Source: Nocardia rhamnosiphila NBRC 108938 (GTDB lineage: Bacteria; Actinomycetota; Actinomycetes; Mycobacteriales; Mycobacteriaceae). From it: a stretch of DNA of 64,000 bases. This document shows, one piece after another, positions 50,910 through 62,133 of this stretch. Made by a program: the position numbers and the translations under genes. The stretch covers positions 62,001 to 126,000 of the forward strand of contig NZ_JOAJ01000004.1 of the NCBI RefSeq assembly GCF_000720425.1. The letters are read 5' to 3'. The notes below the pieces were generated by a model, which did no database searches, was not told where the DNA came from, and was given only the letters and a program-made list of their open reading frames with translations. How positions within the stretch are numbered: the first letter of the stretch is position 1; every line of letters begins with the position of its first letter.

Positions 50910-52445
50910 GTGAGCATCACGGCCCTGGACTTCGAACGCTGCTATCGCGCGGTGTCGGCCCGCGACTCCCGCTTCGACGGGCAGTTCTACACCGCCGTGC
51001 GCACCACCGGAATCTATTGCCGGCCGTCCTGCCCGGCGATCACCCCGAAGCGCACCAATGTCACCTTCCTGCCGACCGCGGCCGCGGCCCAGCAGGCGGG
51101 CTACCGCGCCTGCCGCCGCTGCCTGCCCGACGCCGCGCCTGGGTCGCCCCTGTGGAACACCCGCGCGGACCTGGCCGCCCGGGCCATGCGGCTCATCGGG
51201 GACGGTGTGGTGGAACGCGGCGGGGTCCCCGCGCTCGCCTCGGCGCTCGGCTATTCGCAACGTCAGCTCACCCGGGTGCTCACCACCGAACTCGGTGCGG
51301 GCCCGCTGGCGCTGGCGCGCGCCCACCGGGCACATACCGCGCGACTGCTGATCCAGACCACCGCCATGCCCATGTCGGATATCGCCTTCGCCGCCGGTTT
51401 CGCCAGTATCCGGCAGTTCAACGACACCGTGCGCGAGGTCTTCGCGGTCAGTCCGAGCACCATGCGCACCGAAGCGCAGCGCAGCCGCAACCGTACCGGC
51501 CCGGCCGCCAACGGCACCCTGTCGCTGCGCCTGCCCTACCGGGCGCCGCTGGACCGCGACTGGCTGAACTGGTTCCTGTCCGCCCATGTGGCACCAGGTC
51601 TGGAACTCTGGCAGACCACATCGGGCGGGGAGAACCACTACCTGCGCACCATCCGCACACCGCACGGTTACGCCGGAGTCCGGCTCGCGGTACTGCCCGG
51701 GCACGTCCAGGCGGAACTGACGCTGCGCGATATGCGCGACCTCGCGCCCACGGTGGCCCGGGTCCGGCATCTGCTCGACCTCGACGCCGACCCGGTGGCC
51801 ATCGACGAGGCACTCGCCCGGGCCCACGAGAGCACCGGCGCACCGCACGAACCGAACGCTCATTTCGCTCCCGGGATCCGGGTACCGGGATGTGTGGACG
51901 GACCGGAACTGCTGCTGCGCACCATGATCGGTCAGCAGATCTCGGTGGCGGCGGCCAATACGCATACGGCTCGGCTGGTCGCCGCCCTCGGCGACCCGGT
52001 GGACGGGCCGGTCGGCCGGTTGTTCCCGGCACCGGAGGTGATCGCCGAACGCGGCGCCGAAGTACTGACCGGCCCCGCCCAGCGGATCCGTTCCATCACC
52101 GCCGCCGCGGCGGCGATCGCTTCCGGCGACCTGGTCCTGCACCAGGGCCGTACGGCCGCCGACCTGCGCCGCGATCTGCTCGCGCTCGACGGTGTCGGCC
52201 CGTGGACCGCCGACTACGTCACCATGCGGCTACTCGCCGACCCCGACATCATGCTGCACACCGATCTCGTCATCCGCCGCGGCGCCGTCCGCCGCGATAT
52301 CGACCTGACCGATACGACCCGCTGGTCGCCCTGGCGTTCCTATCTCTGCATGCACCTGTGGCGCGCCGAACTGCGCACCCGGGCCGAATCCCGGGAGCCC
52401 GCCGCGCCCAGTACCGAAACCGACGCGAAAGTGAGTACCGACTGA
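50910..52445 (+). CDS. alkA: AlkA fused to Ada N-terminal and AraC domains
   Basis: A 511-residue DNA-repair fusion. The Ada metal-binding domain has Cys37 and Cys41 in GIYCRPSCPA and two more in ACRRCLPD, and can accept methyl groups from phosphotriesters. An AraC HTH follows (LASALGYSQRQLTRVL, IAFAAGFASIRQFNDTVRE). The C-terminal part is an HhH-GPD 3-methyladenine glycosylase with DGVGPWTADYVTMRLL and the catalytic Asp in MLHTDLVIRRG. M. tuberculosis Rv1317c has the same build. GTG at 50910 is preferred; 50901 is possible. It overlaps ogt by one base. Confidence 0.94.
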   Translation: MSITALDFERCYRAVSARDSRFDGQFYTAVRTTGIYCRPSCPAITPKRTNVTFLPTAAAAQQAGYRACRRCLPDAAPGSPLWNTRADLAARAMRLIGDGVVERGGVPALASALGYSQRQLTRVLTTELGAGPLALARAHRAHTARLLIQTTAMPMSDIAFAAGFASIRQFNDTVREVFAVSPSTMRTEAQRSRNRTGPAANGTLSLRLPYRAPLDRDWLNWFLSAHVAPGLELWQTTSGGENHYLRTIRTPHGYAGVRLAVLPGHVQAELTLRDMRDLAPTVARVRHLLDLDADPVAIDEALARAHESTGAPHEPNAHFAPGIRVPGCVDGPELLLRTMIGQQISVAAANTHTARLVAALGDPVDGPVGRLFPAPEVIAERGAEVLTGPAQRIRSITAAAAAIASGDLVLHQGRTAADLRRDLLALDGVGPWTADYVTMRLLADPDIMLHTDLVIRRGAVRRDIDLTDTTRWSPWRSYLCMHLWRAELRTRAESREPAAPSTETDAKVSTD

Positions 52446-52981
52446 TGTCCACCGCCACCCTGCCCGCCGCTGCCACCACCGCGACCGGCACCGCCGACGT
52501 CGCCACCGTCGACACCCCGCTCGGCCCGTTCACCACGATCGTGGCCGCCGACGGCGCGGTCCTGGCATCCGGGTGGACCGCCGCGCCCGAAGACCTCCGC
52601 ACACTGGTCCACCCCGGCCTGCGCCCGGCGGAACTGCGCGCCCGCCGTGAACTGGGTGCGGTGACCGACGCCGTCACGGCCTACCACCGCGGCGACACGG
52701 CCGCGATCGATTCCGTCCCGGTGCGTCAGCGCTCCGGCGAATTCCTGCAGCACGCGTGGGAGGTACTGCGCACAGTGCCCGCGGGGCAGCCGATCACCTA
52801 CACCGCGTTCGCCGCCCGCTCCGGCCGGCCGGCGGCCACCCGCGCCGCGGCGAGCGCCTGCGCCCGCAATGCGGCCGCACTGTTCGTGCCCTGCCATCGG
52901 ATCGTGCGCACCGACGGCACACTCGGCGGGTTCCGCTGGGGTCTGGACATCAAGCGGCGGCTGCTCGATCTCGAGGGCTGA
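52445..52981 (+). CDS. ogt: Methylated-DNA-protein cysteine methyltransferase
   Basis: A 178-residue O6-alkylguanine-DNA alkyltransferase. The acceptor Cys is in FVPCHRIVRTDG; TYTAFAARSGRP and AARAVASAC-like TRAAASACARN precede it, as in Ogt. It repairs O6-methylguanine by irreversible transfer to its Cys. The Ala/Thr-rich first 20 residues are an extension. It starts on the alkA stop (TGATG), so the two form the adaptive-response operon. Confidence 0.93.
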   Translation: MSTATLPAAATTATGTADVATVDTPLGPFTTIVAADGAVLASGWTAAPEDLRTLVHPGLRPAELRARRELGAVTDAVTAYHRGDTAAIDSVPVRQRSGEFLQHAWEVLRTVPAGQPITYTAFAARSGRPAATRAAASACARNAAALFVPCHRIVRTDGTLGGFRWGLDIKRRLLDLEG

Positions 52982-52991
52982 ATCCGCGGGG

Positions 52992-55900
52992 TCAGGCGAT
53001 GGTGGCGTGCAACCGGGAACCGTTGCGGCCGCGCACCACGTGCAGGCGGCTGGGTATGCGCTGACGCATCTCGTCGACGTGACTGACCAGCCCCACGACC
53101 CGGCCTCCGGCGCGGAGTTCGTCGAGGACGCCCATCACCGCGTCGAGGGTATCGGCGTCCAGGCTGCCGAAGCCTTCGTCGATGAACAGGGTGTCGAGGA
53201 TGATCCCGCCCGCTTCGGCCGCGACGGTATCGGCCAGACCCAGCGCGAGCGCCAGTGAAGCCATGAAGGTTTCCCCACCGGAGAGTGTGCGAGCGGGCCG
53301 GACGGCGCCGGTGTAGTCGTCCCGGATATCCAGCCCTAGACCGCCGCGCCGGCCGTGCGTCCCGGCCCGGTCGGTGTGCACGAATTCGTATCGGCCGCCC
53401 GACATCCGGCGCAGCCGGGCCGACCCGGCCACCGCGACCTCCTCGAGCCGGGCCGCGAGCACATAGGAGCGCAGCGACATCCGCCGGTTGTTCGCGCCGC
53501 GGCCCGCGACCACCTCCGCCAGTTCGGCCAGTTCCTGGTGGGACCGCTGCGCAGGGGCGATCAGATCCACTGCCGCCCACAACTGCCCGCACAGGGTTTC
53601 CAGCCGAGTGGCCCGGTGCACGGCGGCGGAATGGGCCGCGACGGCCGCGTCCAGCGCGGTCCGGGCGGCCCGCACCGCGGCCTCGAGCGCTTCCGGATCA
53701 CCGGGCGCGGTGGTGGCGGCGGCCCGGATCTCGGGTTCGTCCAATACGGCCCGAGCGGCCGCGCGGATCTCGTCCGCCGCGGCCAGAGCAGCGCTCAGCG
53801 CGTCCTGCCGCTGCGAGGTCCGGGTCGCGGCACCGACCAGCGGTGAATAGATCCGCAGCGTCGCCAGCATCTCCCCCGAGCCGGCTCCGGGGTCCCGGCC
53901 CGCGTCGCCCGGACCACCGGCCACGGAATCCGGCGCGGTGCCGACGGCGCTCGTGGGCGGGACCAGGCCCGCCGATCCGGCCAGCCGTTCGACCCGCAGC
54001 ACACAGGTGGCCACCCGTTCCCACGCCGCGCGGACCGCGGCGTAGGTGTCACGCCGGTTGCCCGCGGCGGCGATCAGCGCGTGCAGGCGCTCCCGGCGAC
54101 GACCGATGGTCCGGTCCCGTCCGGCGGCGGCGCGCAGCTTCTCCTCGATTTCGGCGAGCCGGGTCCGCGCGGACTCGATCCGCGCCGCGACGGCTCCCGC
54201 CCGGGTCTCGGTATCGCGCAGGGCATCGTGCAACCCGCTCTCATCGCTCCGCAGGCGGGTCAGTTCGGCGGCACACGCATCGGCCGATTCGGCCAGTTCC
54301 TCCGCGTCCCCGCACTTCTCGGTGGCCGCACGCAGGGCGGCCGCGAGTTGCACGCGGCCGGTATCGCCGCCGCGGGCCAGCAGTGCCTCGATCTCCCGCT
54401 CCACCTCGGCCAGCGCCGACTGCGCGCGTTCGCGTGCCACCTCGGCGGTACGTTCGGCGGCGGCCGCCGCCGCCTCGTCCTCTTTCGATACCGCCCCGGC
54501 CGCCTGCCGCGCCGGCCGGGGATGCTCGGCCGAACCGCACACCGCGCACGCCTGCCCGTCGACCAGGCGCCCGGCCAGCTCCGCCGCCATTCCGGCCAGC
54601 CGGCGCTCCCGCAGGTCCAACACGTGCTCACGGGCCTCCAGGTGCCGGGCGCGCACGGTATCGAGATCCACCCGGGCCCGGTCGAGCGTGGTGCGCGCCC
54701 GGGCCAGTTCCACGGCCGCGGTCGCGGACTCCTGCAAGCGCCGGAGTTCGGTTCGCAGACCGGGCAGCGTCGCTTTCGCCTCGTCGGCTTCGCGCGCCCG
54801 CGCCTGCGCGCCGGCGATGATCTCGGGTAGCCGGGCCCGGCGTTCGGTGAGTGCAGCCGAGCGCTCGCCGAGTTCGGCCGCCGCGGCGTGCAGTTCGGCC
54901 AGTTCCCCGCGCAATGTGTCGGCCGTGACCGCGTCGGCGTGGATCTCGCCGAGTTTTCCCAGCAGCGCACTCCAGCCGCGGATCGCGGTATCGAGGCCGA
55001 GGTCTTCGTCGTAGCCGGCTCGGTCGTCCAACCGGTCCGACTCGTCCGCACCGGTCTCGGCAGGGCTCTGCCGAGACCCGCCGGGAGCCATGTCGAACAG
55101 CGCGAACTCGTCTTCCGCCGGGGAACTCTCCGGCGCGGCGTCCTCCGGGGGCAACTCGTCGACCCCGTCCCCGGCTCGCCCGGCGGACGGGACCGACACC
55201 AGGCGGATACCCGGGATATCCGCACTGTCGGGTTCCGCCGCCAGCCGGGCCAGGTGTTCGGCGGCGGCCACGGACTCGTCTTCACGGCTACGCGCCGCGC
55301 GGACCGCGGCCTCGGCCTCGGCCAGCGCCGCGGCCACCGGTTCGGCGCGGCGCGCACGATCCAGTTCGCCACGATCCGCGGCCCGTGCCCGGGCGTCGGC
55401 GGCGTACTGCTCGAGCTGCTGCCGGGCCAGTTCCAGCCGACGCCGCTGCTCGGCCGCCCGCCGCTCCCGTTCGGCCTGTTCGTCGGCGAGCGCCGACTCC
55501 GCGCGCCGCTCATCGAGTTCGTGCTGTGCTTTCTCCACCTCGCCGCGCGCCCCCGCCAGCAGGTCCTGCGACCACTCGACCGCGTCCAGAATGTCGATCC
55601 GCTCGGTGCGGTCGATCCCGGCCGTCACCGCGACCCGGGTGATCAGGTCTTCCACATTGCGCTGCTGGGCGCCGATCTGCTCCCCCGACGATTTGCGCTG
55701 GGCGGTGAGCCACTGCTCGGCCGACCCGAAACGCCCGGTATCGAACAGTTTCTCGAGCAGTCGCTCGCGATCCTCGTTCTCGGCGCGCAGGAACTTCGCG
55801 AAATCCCCCTGCGGCAGCAGCACCACCTGGAAGAACTGATCGGCGCTCATCCCCAGCAGCCGCACGATCTCGTCGCCGATCTCGTTGATCCGCGACAGGT

Positions 55901-56273
55901 TGGTGCCCTGTCCGTCCAGCCAGGCCAGCGTGGCCTTGGCGTTCTCCAGCCGGGTCCCGCTACCGCGCAGCTTCGGCCGCTCGAATTCCGGCTGCCGGGT
56001 GAGCCGGAGTCGCCGGCCGCCCAGCGTGGCCTCGAGCACCACCTCCGGGCGGATATGCGCGGGCGCGTGATCGGAGTGCAGCCGTTTGTCCCCCCGAGCC
56101 CCCGGCACCCGCCCGTACAGGGCATAGGCGATGGCGTCGAGCACCGTGGTCTTCCCGGCGCCGGTCTGCCCGTGCAGAAGGAAGAGCCCGTCCGCGCCCA
56201 GTTCGTCGAAATCGATGGACGCCGTCTCGGCGAAAGGACCGAAGGCCGTCATCTCCAGCCGGTGCAGTCTCAT
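52992..56273 (-). CDS. sbcC: Exonuclease subunit SbcC (Rad50-like)
   Basis: A 1093-residue SMC-like ATPase. N-terminal half-site with Walker A HGQTGAGKTTVLDAI; two coiled-coil arms; zinc hook QACAVCGSAEHP near residue 575; C-terminal half-site with signature RTLSGGETFMASLALALG and Walker B ILDTLFIDEGFGSLD. With SbcD it cuts hairpins and processes double-strand ends. Residues about 350-425, in the first arm, are an acidic Pro/Asp/Glu-rich stretch unlike a coiled coil. ATG at 56273 overlaps the sbcD stop. It converges with ogt, 10 bp apart. Confidence 0.95.
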   Translation of the reverse strand: MRLHRLEMTAFGPFAETASIDFDELGADGLFLLHGQTGAGKTTVLDAIAYALYGRVPGARGDKRLHSDHAPAHIRPEVVLEATLGGRRLRLTRQPEFERPKLRGSGTRLENAKATLAWLDGQGTNLSRINEIGDEIVRLLGMSADQFFQVVLLPQGDFAKFLRAENEDRERLLEKLFDTGRFGSAEQWLTAQRKSSGEQIGAQQRNVEDLITRVAVTAGIDRTERIDILDAVEWSQDLLAGARGEVEKAQHELDERRAESALADEQAERERRAAEQRRRLELARQQLEQYAADARARAADRGELDRARRAEPVAAALAEAEAAVRAARSREDESVAAAEHLARLAAEPDSADIPGIRLVSVPSAGRAGDGVDELPPEDAAPESSPAEDEFALFDMAPGGSRQSPAETGADESDRLDDRAGYDEDLGLDTAIRGWSALLGKLGEIHADAVTADTLRGELAELHAAAAELGERSAALTERRARLPEIIAGAQARAREADEAKATLPGLRTELRRLQESATAAVELARARTTLDRARVDLDTVRARHLEAREHVLDLRERRLAGMAAELAGRLVDGQACAVCGSAEHPRPARQAAGAVSKEDEAAAAAAERTAEVARERAQSALAEVEREIEALLARGGDTGRVQLAAALRAATEKCGDAEELAESADACAAELTRLRSDESGLHDALRDTETRAGAVAARIESARTRLAEIEEKLRAAAGRDRTIGRRRERLHALIAAAGNRRDTYAAVRAAWERVATCVLRVERLAGSAGLVPPTSAVGTAPDSVAGGPGDAGRDPGAGSGEMLATLRIYSPLVGAATRTSQRQDALSAALAAADEIRAAARAVLDEPEIRAAATTAPGDPEALEAAVRAARTALDAAVAAHSAAVHRATRLETLCGQLWAAVDLIAPAQRSHQELAELAEVVAGRGANNRRMSLRSYVLAARLEEVAVAGSARLRRMSGGRYEFVHTDRAGTHGRRGGLGLDIRDDYTGAVRPARTLSGGETFMASLALALGLADTVAAEAGGIILDTLFIDEGFGSLDADTLDAVMGVLDELRAGGRVVGLVSHVDEMRQRIPSRLHVVRGRNGSRLHATIA

Positions 56274-57466
56274 GCGGTGAGTTCCGTATCGGCCGCCGGG
56301 GACGCACCGATATCGTCGCGGACCACCTCCGTCTCCCGGACGGCCGCCGCCATGGCGCGGGTCAGCCAGTCCATTTCGGAGGTGCTCGGCTCGCCGCGCA
56401 CATCGGTGAGGAAGGTGCGGGCGATATCGGTGTCGTCGCGGCCCCGCACCCGCTCCCGGTACCGCAGGGCCGGGTCGCCCTGGGGTCGTTCCCATTCCAC
56501 GTGCACCGCGTACGGAAAACGCTCGCGCAACCGGCGCATGGCATCCACCGGCCGGGCATAGTCGGTGAGCGAGACCGAGACGTAGTGCTGTTCGGCCGTT
56601 TCCCACGCGGGGTCGGCCAGCAGCTCCTCCAGTGTCCCGGTGAGGTGACTCAGCCCGCGGACCTCCGGTAATTCGAGCCCTCGCACCCGAGCCGGACCGG
56701 TATCACCGAGGTCCACCAGCCACGCCTGTTTGCGGTGGGTGCTCTCCCCGAACGAATACGGCAGCGGCGAACCCGAATAGCGCACCGTTTCGGCGAGGGT
56801 CTGCGGCGAATGCAGATGGCCGAGCGCGACGTAGTCGAACCCCGGCTCGGTGAACATCCCCAGTGGCACCGTCTCGACTCCACCCACCGAGATCGACCGC
56901 TCCGAGCCCGTCGCCGCGCCACCCACCACGAAGGCGTGCGCCAGCAGCACCGTCCGCGTGTCCGGCCGCTGGGCGATATCCCCCCGGATCCGTTCCAGTA
57001 CCGCCGCGAGCACCTCGGCATGCGACCGCGCCTGCGGTACGCCGAGCTCGCCCCGGCATATCTCCGGTTCCAGATAGGGGATGCCGTAGAAGGCGACCGC
57101 ACCGTGCTCATCGGACAGCAGCACCGGTCGGGCCGAATCGGCCACCGTGGTGCGCAGATACAGCCCGCCGGCCGCCGCGAAACTCGCGCCCGCCCCGAGC
57201 CGCGTCGGCGAATCGTGGTTACCGGAGGTGGCCACGATGCGCGCGCCGGCCGCGCGGATGGCCTCGAACCCCCTGTTGCAGACCGCGATCGCGTCCGCGC
57301 TGGGGATGGAGCGATCGTAGACATCGCCGGGAAGCACGACGGTGTCCACCTCTTCGGCGGCGACGAGCTCGGCGATCGCTTCGAGTACCCGCGACTGGTC
57401 GGCCAGCAGGTCCACGCCGTGAAAGGTGCGACCGATATGCCAGTCCGACGTATGCAGGATTCGCAT
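56270..57466 (-). CDS. sbcD: Exonuclease subunit SbcD (Mre11-like)
   Basis: A 398-residue manganese-dependent phosphoesterase. Metal motifs: HTSDWHIGRTF (residues 5-15), VVLPGDVYDR, TSGNHDSPTR, LAHAFVVGG and YVALGHLHSPQ, all in order. It is the nuclease of the SbcCD complex. ATG at 57466; the frame runs 21 codons further upstream but without similarity. The stop overlaps sbcC (ATGA). The 272 bp upstream hold no gene. Confidence 0.95.
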   Translation of the reverse strand: MRILHTSDWHIGRTFHGVDLLADQSRVLEAIAELVAAEEVDTVVLPGDVYDRSIPSADAIAVCNRGFEAIRAAGARIVATSGNHDSPTRLGAGASFAAAGGLYLRTTVADSARPVLLSDEHGAVAFYGIPYLEPEICRGELGVPQARSHAEVLAAVLERIRGDIAQRPDTRTVLLAHAFVVGGAATGSERSISVGGVETVPLGMFTEPGFDYVALGHLHSPQTLAETVRYSGSPLPYSFGESTHRKQAWLVDLGDTGPARVRGLELPEVRGLSHLTGTLEELLADPAWETAEQHYVSVSLTDYARPVDAMRRLRERFPYAVHVEWERPQGDPALRYRERVRGRDDTDIARTFLTDVRGEPSTSEMDWLTRAMAAAVRETEVVRDDIGASPAADTELTA

Positions 57467-57738
57467 GACGGCGAATTTAGGGCACCGCACCGACAGCTTC
57501 AATGCCGGTACCGATACCCGGGACGCCACACCGGCAACACGCCGAGACCTCTACCGCCCCTGGCCCGGCGGACGCGTGACCTCCGCGGACAGTGTCTCCA
57601 TTGCGCCATCGTGTTGCGCGCCACCCATATCCCTTGACGGTATGAATACCGCCGCCGACCACCGTTTCCGCACAATCGTGGAACCGGACCCGCCGTGCCG
57701 TAACACAGTCGACCCTTCCGGACGATAGTGTTCAGTAC

Positions 57739-58710
57739 GTGGCTGCTTCCCAACGAGTGAATTCCCGGGTGCCCGCGCCGCAACGTTCGTTATTGCCGAC
57801 GGTGCCGGGTGTCCCGGCCTATGCCGCGGTTCTCATCGCTGCGGCCTGCACCTTCCTGGGTTTCCTCATCGATGCCCTCGGCGACGTCACGGACCTCACC
57901 GGCACCTTCAGCGCGTTCTACATCCTCGGATGTCTGGCGGCGGTGGCGGCGGTGCGGTTCCGCGGCCTGTTCACCACGATGGTGTTACCGCCGCTATTGC
58001 TGTTCGTGGCCGTGCCGATCGCATACCGCCAGCTCACCGGGACCAGCACCGCCTCCCTCAAGGACATCCTGCTGAACCTGGCGATCCCACTGGTGCACCG
58101 TTTCCCGCCGATGATGCTGGCCACCGTCCTGGTGCTGATCATCGCCGGGATCCGGATCGCGCAGTTCCGCTCGGAAAACGCGGCCCACGAGACCGCCGCC
58201 GCCCGGCGCGGCACGAGCTGGGGCCGTAACGAACGGCGCGCTACCCGCGGCGAGACCAAGGAACGGGCGGAAAACCGGCCCCGCCGCGAGACCGCGAAGC
58301 GGCCGAGCCGCGGCCAGGCGAAGCGTTCCGTGGGCGAGGGCAAGACGGCCCGCGGGAGCAAGCCCTCGCGCGCCGAAACCCTGGCGGCACGGTCCAAGGC
58401 CAACGGCAGGACCAAGGCGAAAGCGCGGCCGAAACGGCCCGAGAACCCCGAACCCGATTACACCCACGAATCGTTCGACGAACCCCCACGCCGCGGCGGC
58501 CGGGGCCGTCCGCCCGCCGAGCCGGCCGCGCGGGGCGCCGCCGCACCCCGCACCCGCGAGATGCGCCAGCACCGGCCCGCCCGCCCGGCGGCTCCGGTAC
58601 CCGACGAGCCGGTGCGCGCGAACGCCCGCCGCGGCGAACCGGCCCGGGCGCCGCAGACCGCCCGGGTCCGCGAACCGATCCCGGAACGGCGGCGACCCGA
58701 ACGCCGCTGA
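57739..58710 (+). CDS. DUF6542 membrane protein with long basic tail (Rv1111c-like)
   Basis: A 323-residue protein. Four membrane helices lie between residues 25 and 140 (AAVLIAAACTFLGFLIDALG is the first), the DUF6542 domain. From about 150 on it is a disordered cytoplasmic tail very rich in Arg, Lys, Ala and Pro. Function unknown. It has the position of Rv1111c beside ispH. GTG at 57739 has no ribosome site; TAGTGT ends 7 bp upstream, so a leaderless message is possible. Confidence 0.82.
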   Translation: MAASQRVNSRVPAPQRSLLPTVPGVPAYAAVLIAAACTFLGFLIDALGDVTDLTGTFSAFYILGCLAAVAAVRFRGLFTTMVLPPLLLFVAVPIAYRQLTGTSTASLKDILLNLAIPLVHRFPPMMLATVLVLIIAGIRIAQFRSENAAHETAAARRGTSWGRNERRATRGETKERAENRPRRETAKRPSRGQAKRSVGEGKTARGSKPSRAETLAARSKANGRTKAKARPKRPENPEPDYTHESFDEPPRRGGRGRPPAEPAARGAAAPRTREMRQHRPARPAAPVPDEPVRANARRGEPARAPQTARVREPIPERRRPERR

Positions 58711-58740
58711 GCGCGGGCCGTCGCCGGAGGTGAGCGCGGG

Positions 58741-59748
<1,008 letters not shown>

Positions 59749-60062
59749 GCCCCATAGAGTACGTGCGTACCTCCGTGACCGCTGCGGCCGTGCACCCCGG
59801 CGCCGCGGCCACGCCCCGACCACCTGTTCGGCCCGTTCACCCCGCTCACCGGCGGCCCTGGGCGGCCACCCCCGGCGGCACCACGTCCGGGAGAGGTGTG
59901 CAGGTTCACCCGCCGATCCCGACCGGCGCGGAGACGAATTTCCACGCTGCGCCCGCGGAGGCGCCGCCCGCCGAACGCCCGGAAACCTGCCGATCCCGCC
60001 GCGGCTTGCCGGGTACGCGCACCCTCTTTTGCGGACCCCGCTATATCGGGCAGGCTATTACC
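59749..60062. other. 314-bp divergent promoter region
   Basis: Between ispH and the lipid-droplet gene. Frames here are open by chance in high-GC DNA but carry no known domain. Near the right end TATATC (60041-60046) is the only AT-rich -10-like element for the rightward genes; near the left end TACTCT serves ispH. Nothing else recognised. Confidence 0.5.
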
Positions 60063-60797
60063 ATGTTTCGACCACCGTTCCTGGCCCGCGTCGCCGCCGG
60101 AGCCGCCGTCTATGTTCTCGAGGAGACGCGACGGCTGCCCTCGGCCGCGGCGAAACTACCGCTCACCGCGGTGAGCCAATTACTGCAGACGGGGATGCAC
60201 GTCCAGCAGTTCGTCACCAGTCTCGCGATCAAGGGCGATTCGGTTTTCGACCGGATCATCAACCGTCCCGAGGAACAGCCCGAATGGGCCACCTTCGACG
60301 AGGACGACGACCCGCCGGTGCGCGAGACGAGCGCCACCCCGCGCCGGCGCAACAGCGGTTTCGACCGCTTCGACGCCGATCCGGCCGAGGTGGAACTGGC
60401 CCTGCAGGAGACGCTGGACGGCCTGCGCGCGATCCAGAACGGCAACCCCGTGCCCGCGGCACACACCTTCGACGCCGGGGCCACCTTCGGCGCCGCCGGT
60501 GACGCGGCCGACGATATCGCGGCGGCCGGCGCGGCCGCGGTGGACGGGCCGGAATCCGCCGCCACGGCCGATCCCGAGCCCGTCGCCGAACCCGAGCCGG
60601 CGGCCGAAGCCGTCCTCCCCGAGGTCGGTGCCCGCTACGACTACCCGAACATGACCCTCGCCCAGCTGCGCGGACGGCTGCGCACGCTCACGGTCGCCGA
60701 TCTGGTCGCCCTGCTCGACTACGAACAGCGCACCCTCGATCGCGCCGCGTACGTGACCATGCTGACCAACCGGATCGCCACCGTGCGAGCCCAGTGA
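60063..60797 (+). CDS. Lipid-droplet-associated protein (Rv1109c-like)
   Basis: A 244-residue protein. The N-terminal 60 residues, [20 protein letters not shown] to [20 protein letters not shown], are amphipathic and should lie on the surface of lipid droplets. The middle is acidic and Ala-rich with no fixed structure, and the last 60 residues ([20 protein letters not shown] then [20 protein letters not shown]) form a small helical domain. ATG at 60063; GCAGG lies about 9 nt upstream. It overlaps xseA (GTGA), as in the Rv1109c-Rv1108c pair. Confidence 0.83.
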   Translation: MFRPPFLARVAAGAAVYVLEETRRLPSAAAKLPLTAVSQLLQTGMHVQQFVTSLAIKGDSVFDRIINRPEEQPEWATFDEDDDPPVRETSATPRRRNSGFDRFDADPAEVELALQETLDGLRAIQNGNPVPAAHTFDAGATFGAAGDAADDIAAAGAAAVDGPESAATADPEPVAEPEPAAEAVLPEVGARYDYPNMTLAQLRGRLRTLTVADLVALLDYEQRTLDRAAYVTMLTNRIATVRAQ

Positions 60798-62131
60798 CCG
60801 AGGCCGATCCCGCGCCCGCGGTCGGCCGGAGCGGTTCCGGCCGGCCCGGGCAGGCACCCGCCCCCGCCAATTCCGCCGAGCAGCCGTGGCCGGTGCGCTC
60901 GGTGTCGATGAAGGTCGCCCAGTGGATCGACCGGCTCGGCAGTATCTGGGTGGAAGGCCAGCTCACCCAGATCAACCTGCGGCCCGGCACCCGCACCGCC
61001 TTTCTGGTGCTGCGCGATCCGGCCGCCGATATGTCGCTGTCGGTGACCTGCGACCCCGCCCTGCTGCGCGCCTCCCCCATCCCGCTGCAGGAGGGCAGCC
61101 GGGTGGTGGTCTACGGCAAACTCTCCTTCTTCCCCGGCCGCGGCACCCTGTCGCTGCGCATCTCCGAGATCCGTCCGGTCGGTGTCGGCGAACTGCTGGC
61201 ACGGATCGAACGGTTGAAGGCGTTACTGGATGCCGAGGGCCTGTTCGATCCGCGGCTCAAACGCCCGGTCCCGTTCCTGCCCGGCACCATCGGGTTGATC
61301 ACCGGCCGGGGCAGCGCCGCCGAACACGATGTGCTGAGCGTGGCGCGGGATCGCTGGCCCGCGGTGCGGTTCGAGGTCCGCAACACCGCCGTGCAGGGCC
61401 CGTCCGCGGTCCCGCAGATCCTCGACGCGCTGGCAGCGCTGGATCGCAACCCGGCGGTCGAGGTGATCGTGCTCGCCCGCGGCGGCGGCAGCGTGGAGGA
61501 TCTGCTGCCGTTCTCCGACGAGACACTGTGCCGGGCCATTGTCGCGGCGACCACCCCCATCGTCAGCGCTATCGGCCACGAACCCGATTCCCCGGTCTCC
61601 GACCTGGTCGCGGATCTGCGCGCGGCCACCCCGACCGATGCGGCCAAACGTATCGTGCCCGACGCCGCCGCCGAGACCGCGCTCGTCCGGGAACTGCGCG
61701 CCCGGTCCGCGGCGGCACTGCGCGGCTGGGTCGAACGGGAGTCGGCGGCGCTGCGGCAACTGCGGTCACGCCCGGTGCTGGCCGATCCGCTGCGCGATCT
61801 CGGCCACCGGCACGACGAGATCGAACGCCTGCGCACCGCGACCCGCCGCTGCGCCGAGGGCCTGGTCCGCGCCGAAGCGGTGACCACCGATCATCTGCGG
61901 CGCCAGCTGACCGCGGTCGGCCCGGCCGCCACCCTGGCCCGCGGCTACGCTGTCGTGCAGCGGGTCACCGGACCCGAACGCCATGTGGTGCGCGCGATCG
62001 ACGATTCACCCGCGGGTAGTCAGCTGCGTATCCGGGTCGGTGACGGCGCGATCTCCGCCGCCGCCCTCGGCACCGAGCGGCTCGGCGAACGCGGCGCCCC
62101 CACCCGCTCCGACGACTCCGAGAGGACCTGA
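60794..62131 (+). CDS. xseA: Exodeoxyribonuclease VII large subunit
   Basis: A 445-residue subunit of the single-strand-specific exonuclease VII. N-terminal OB fold ([20 protein letters not shown]), then the catalytic core with [21 protein letters not shown] split across [33 protein letters not shown] and [20 protein letters not shown], then the coiled-coil arm that binds XseB. An extra 30-residue Pro/Ala-rich tail precedes the OB fold. GTG at 60794 overlaps the previous stop. Confidence 0.96.
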   Translation: MTEADPAPAVGRSGSGRPGQAPAPANSAEQPWPVRSVSMKVAQWIDRLGSIWVEGQLTQINLRPGTRTAFLVLRDPAADMSLSVTCDPALLRASPIPLQEGSRVVVYGKLSFFPGRGTLSLRISEIRPVGVGELLARIERLKALLDAEGLFDPRLKRPVPFLPGTIGLITGRGSAAEHDVLSVARDRWPAVRFEVRNTAVQGPSAVPQILDALAALDRNPAVEVIVLARGGGSVEDLLPFSDETLCRAIVAATTPIVSAIGHEPDSPVSDLVADLRAATPTDAAKRIVPDAAAETALVRELRARSAAALRGWVERESAALRQLRSRPVLADPLRDLGHRHDEIERLRTATRRCAEGLVRAEAVTTDHLRRQLTAVGPAATLARGYAVVQRVTGPERHVVRAIDDSPAGSQLRIRVGDGAISAAALGTERLGERGAPTRSDDSERT

Positions 62132-62133
62132 CC

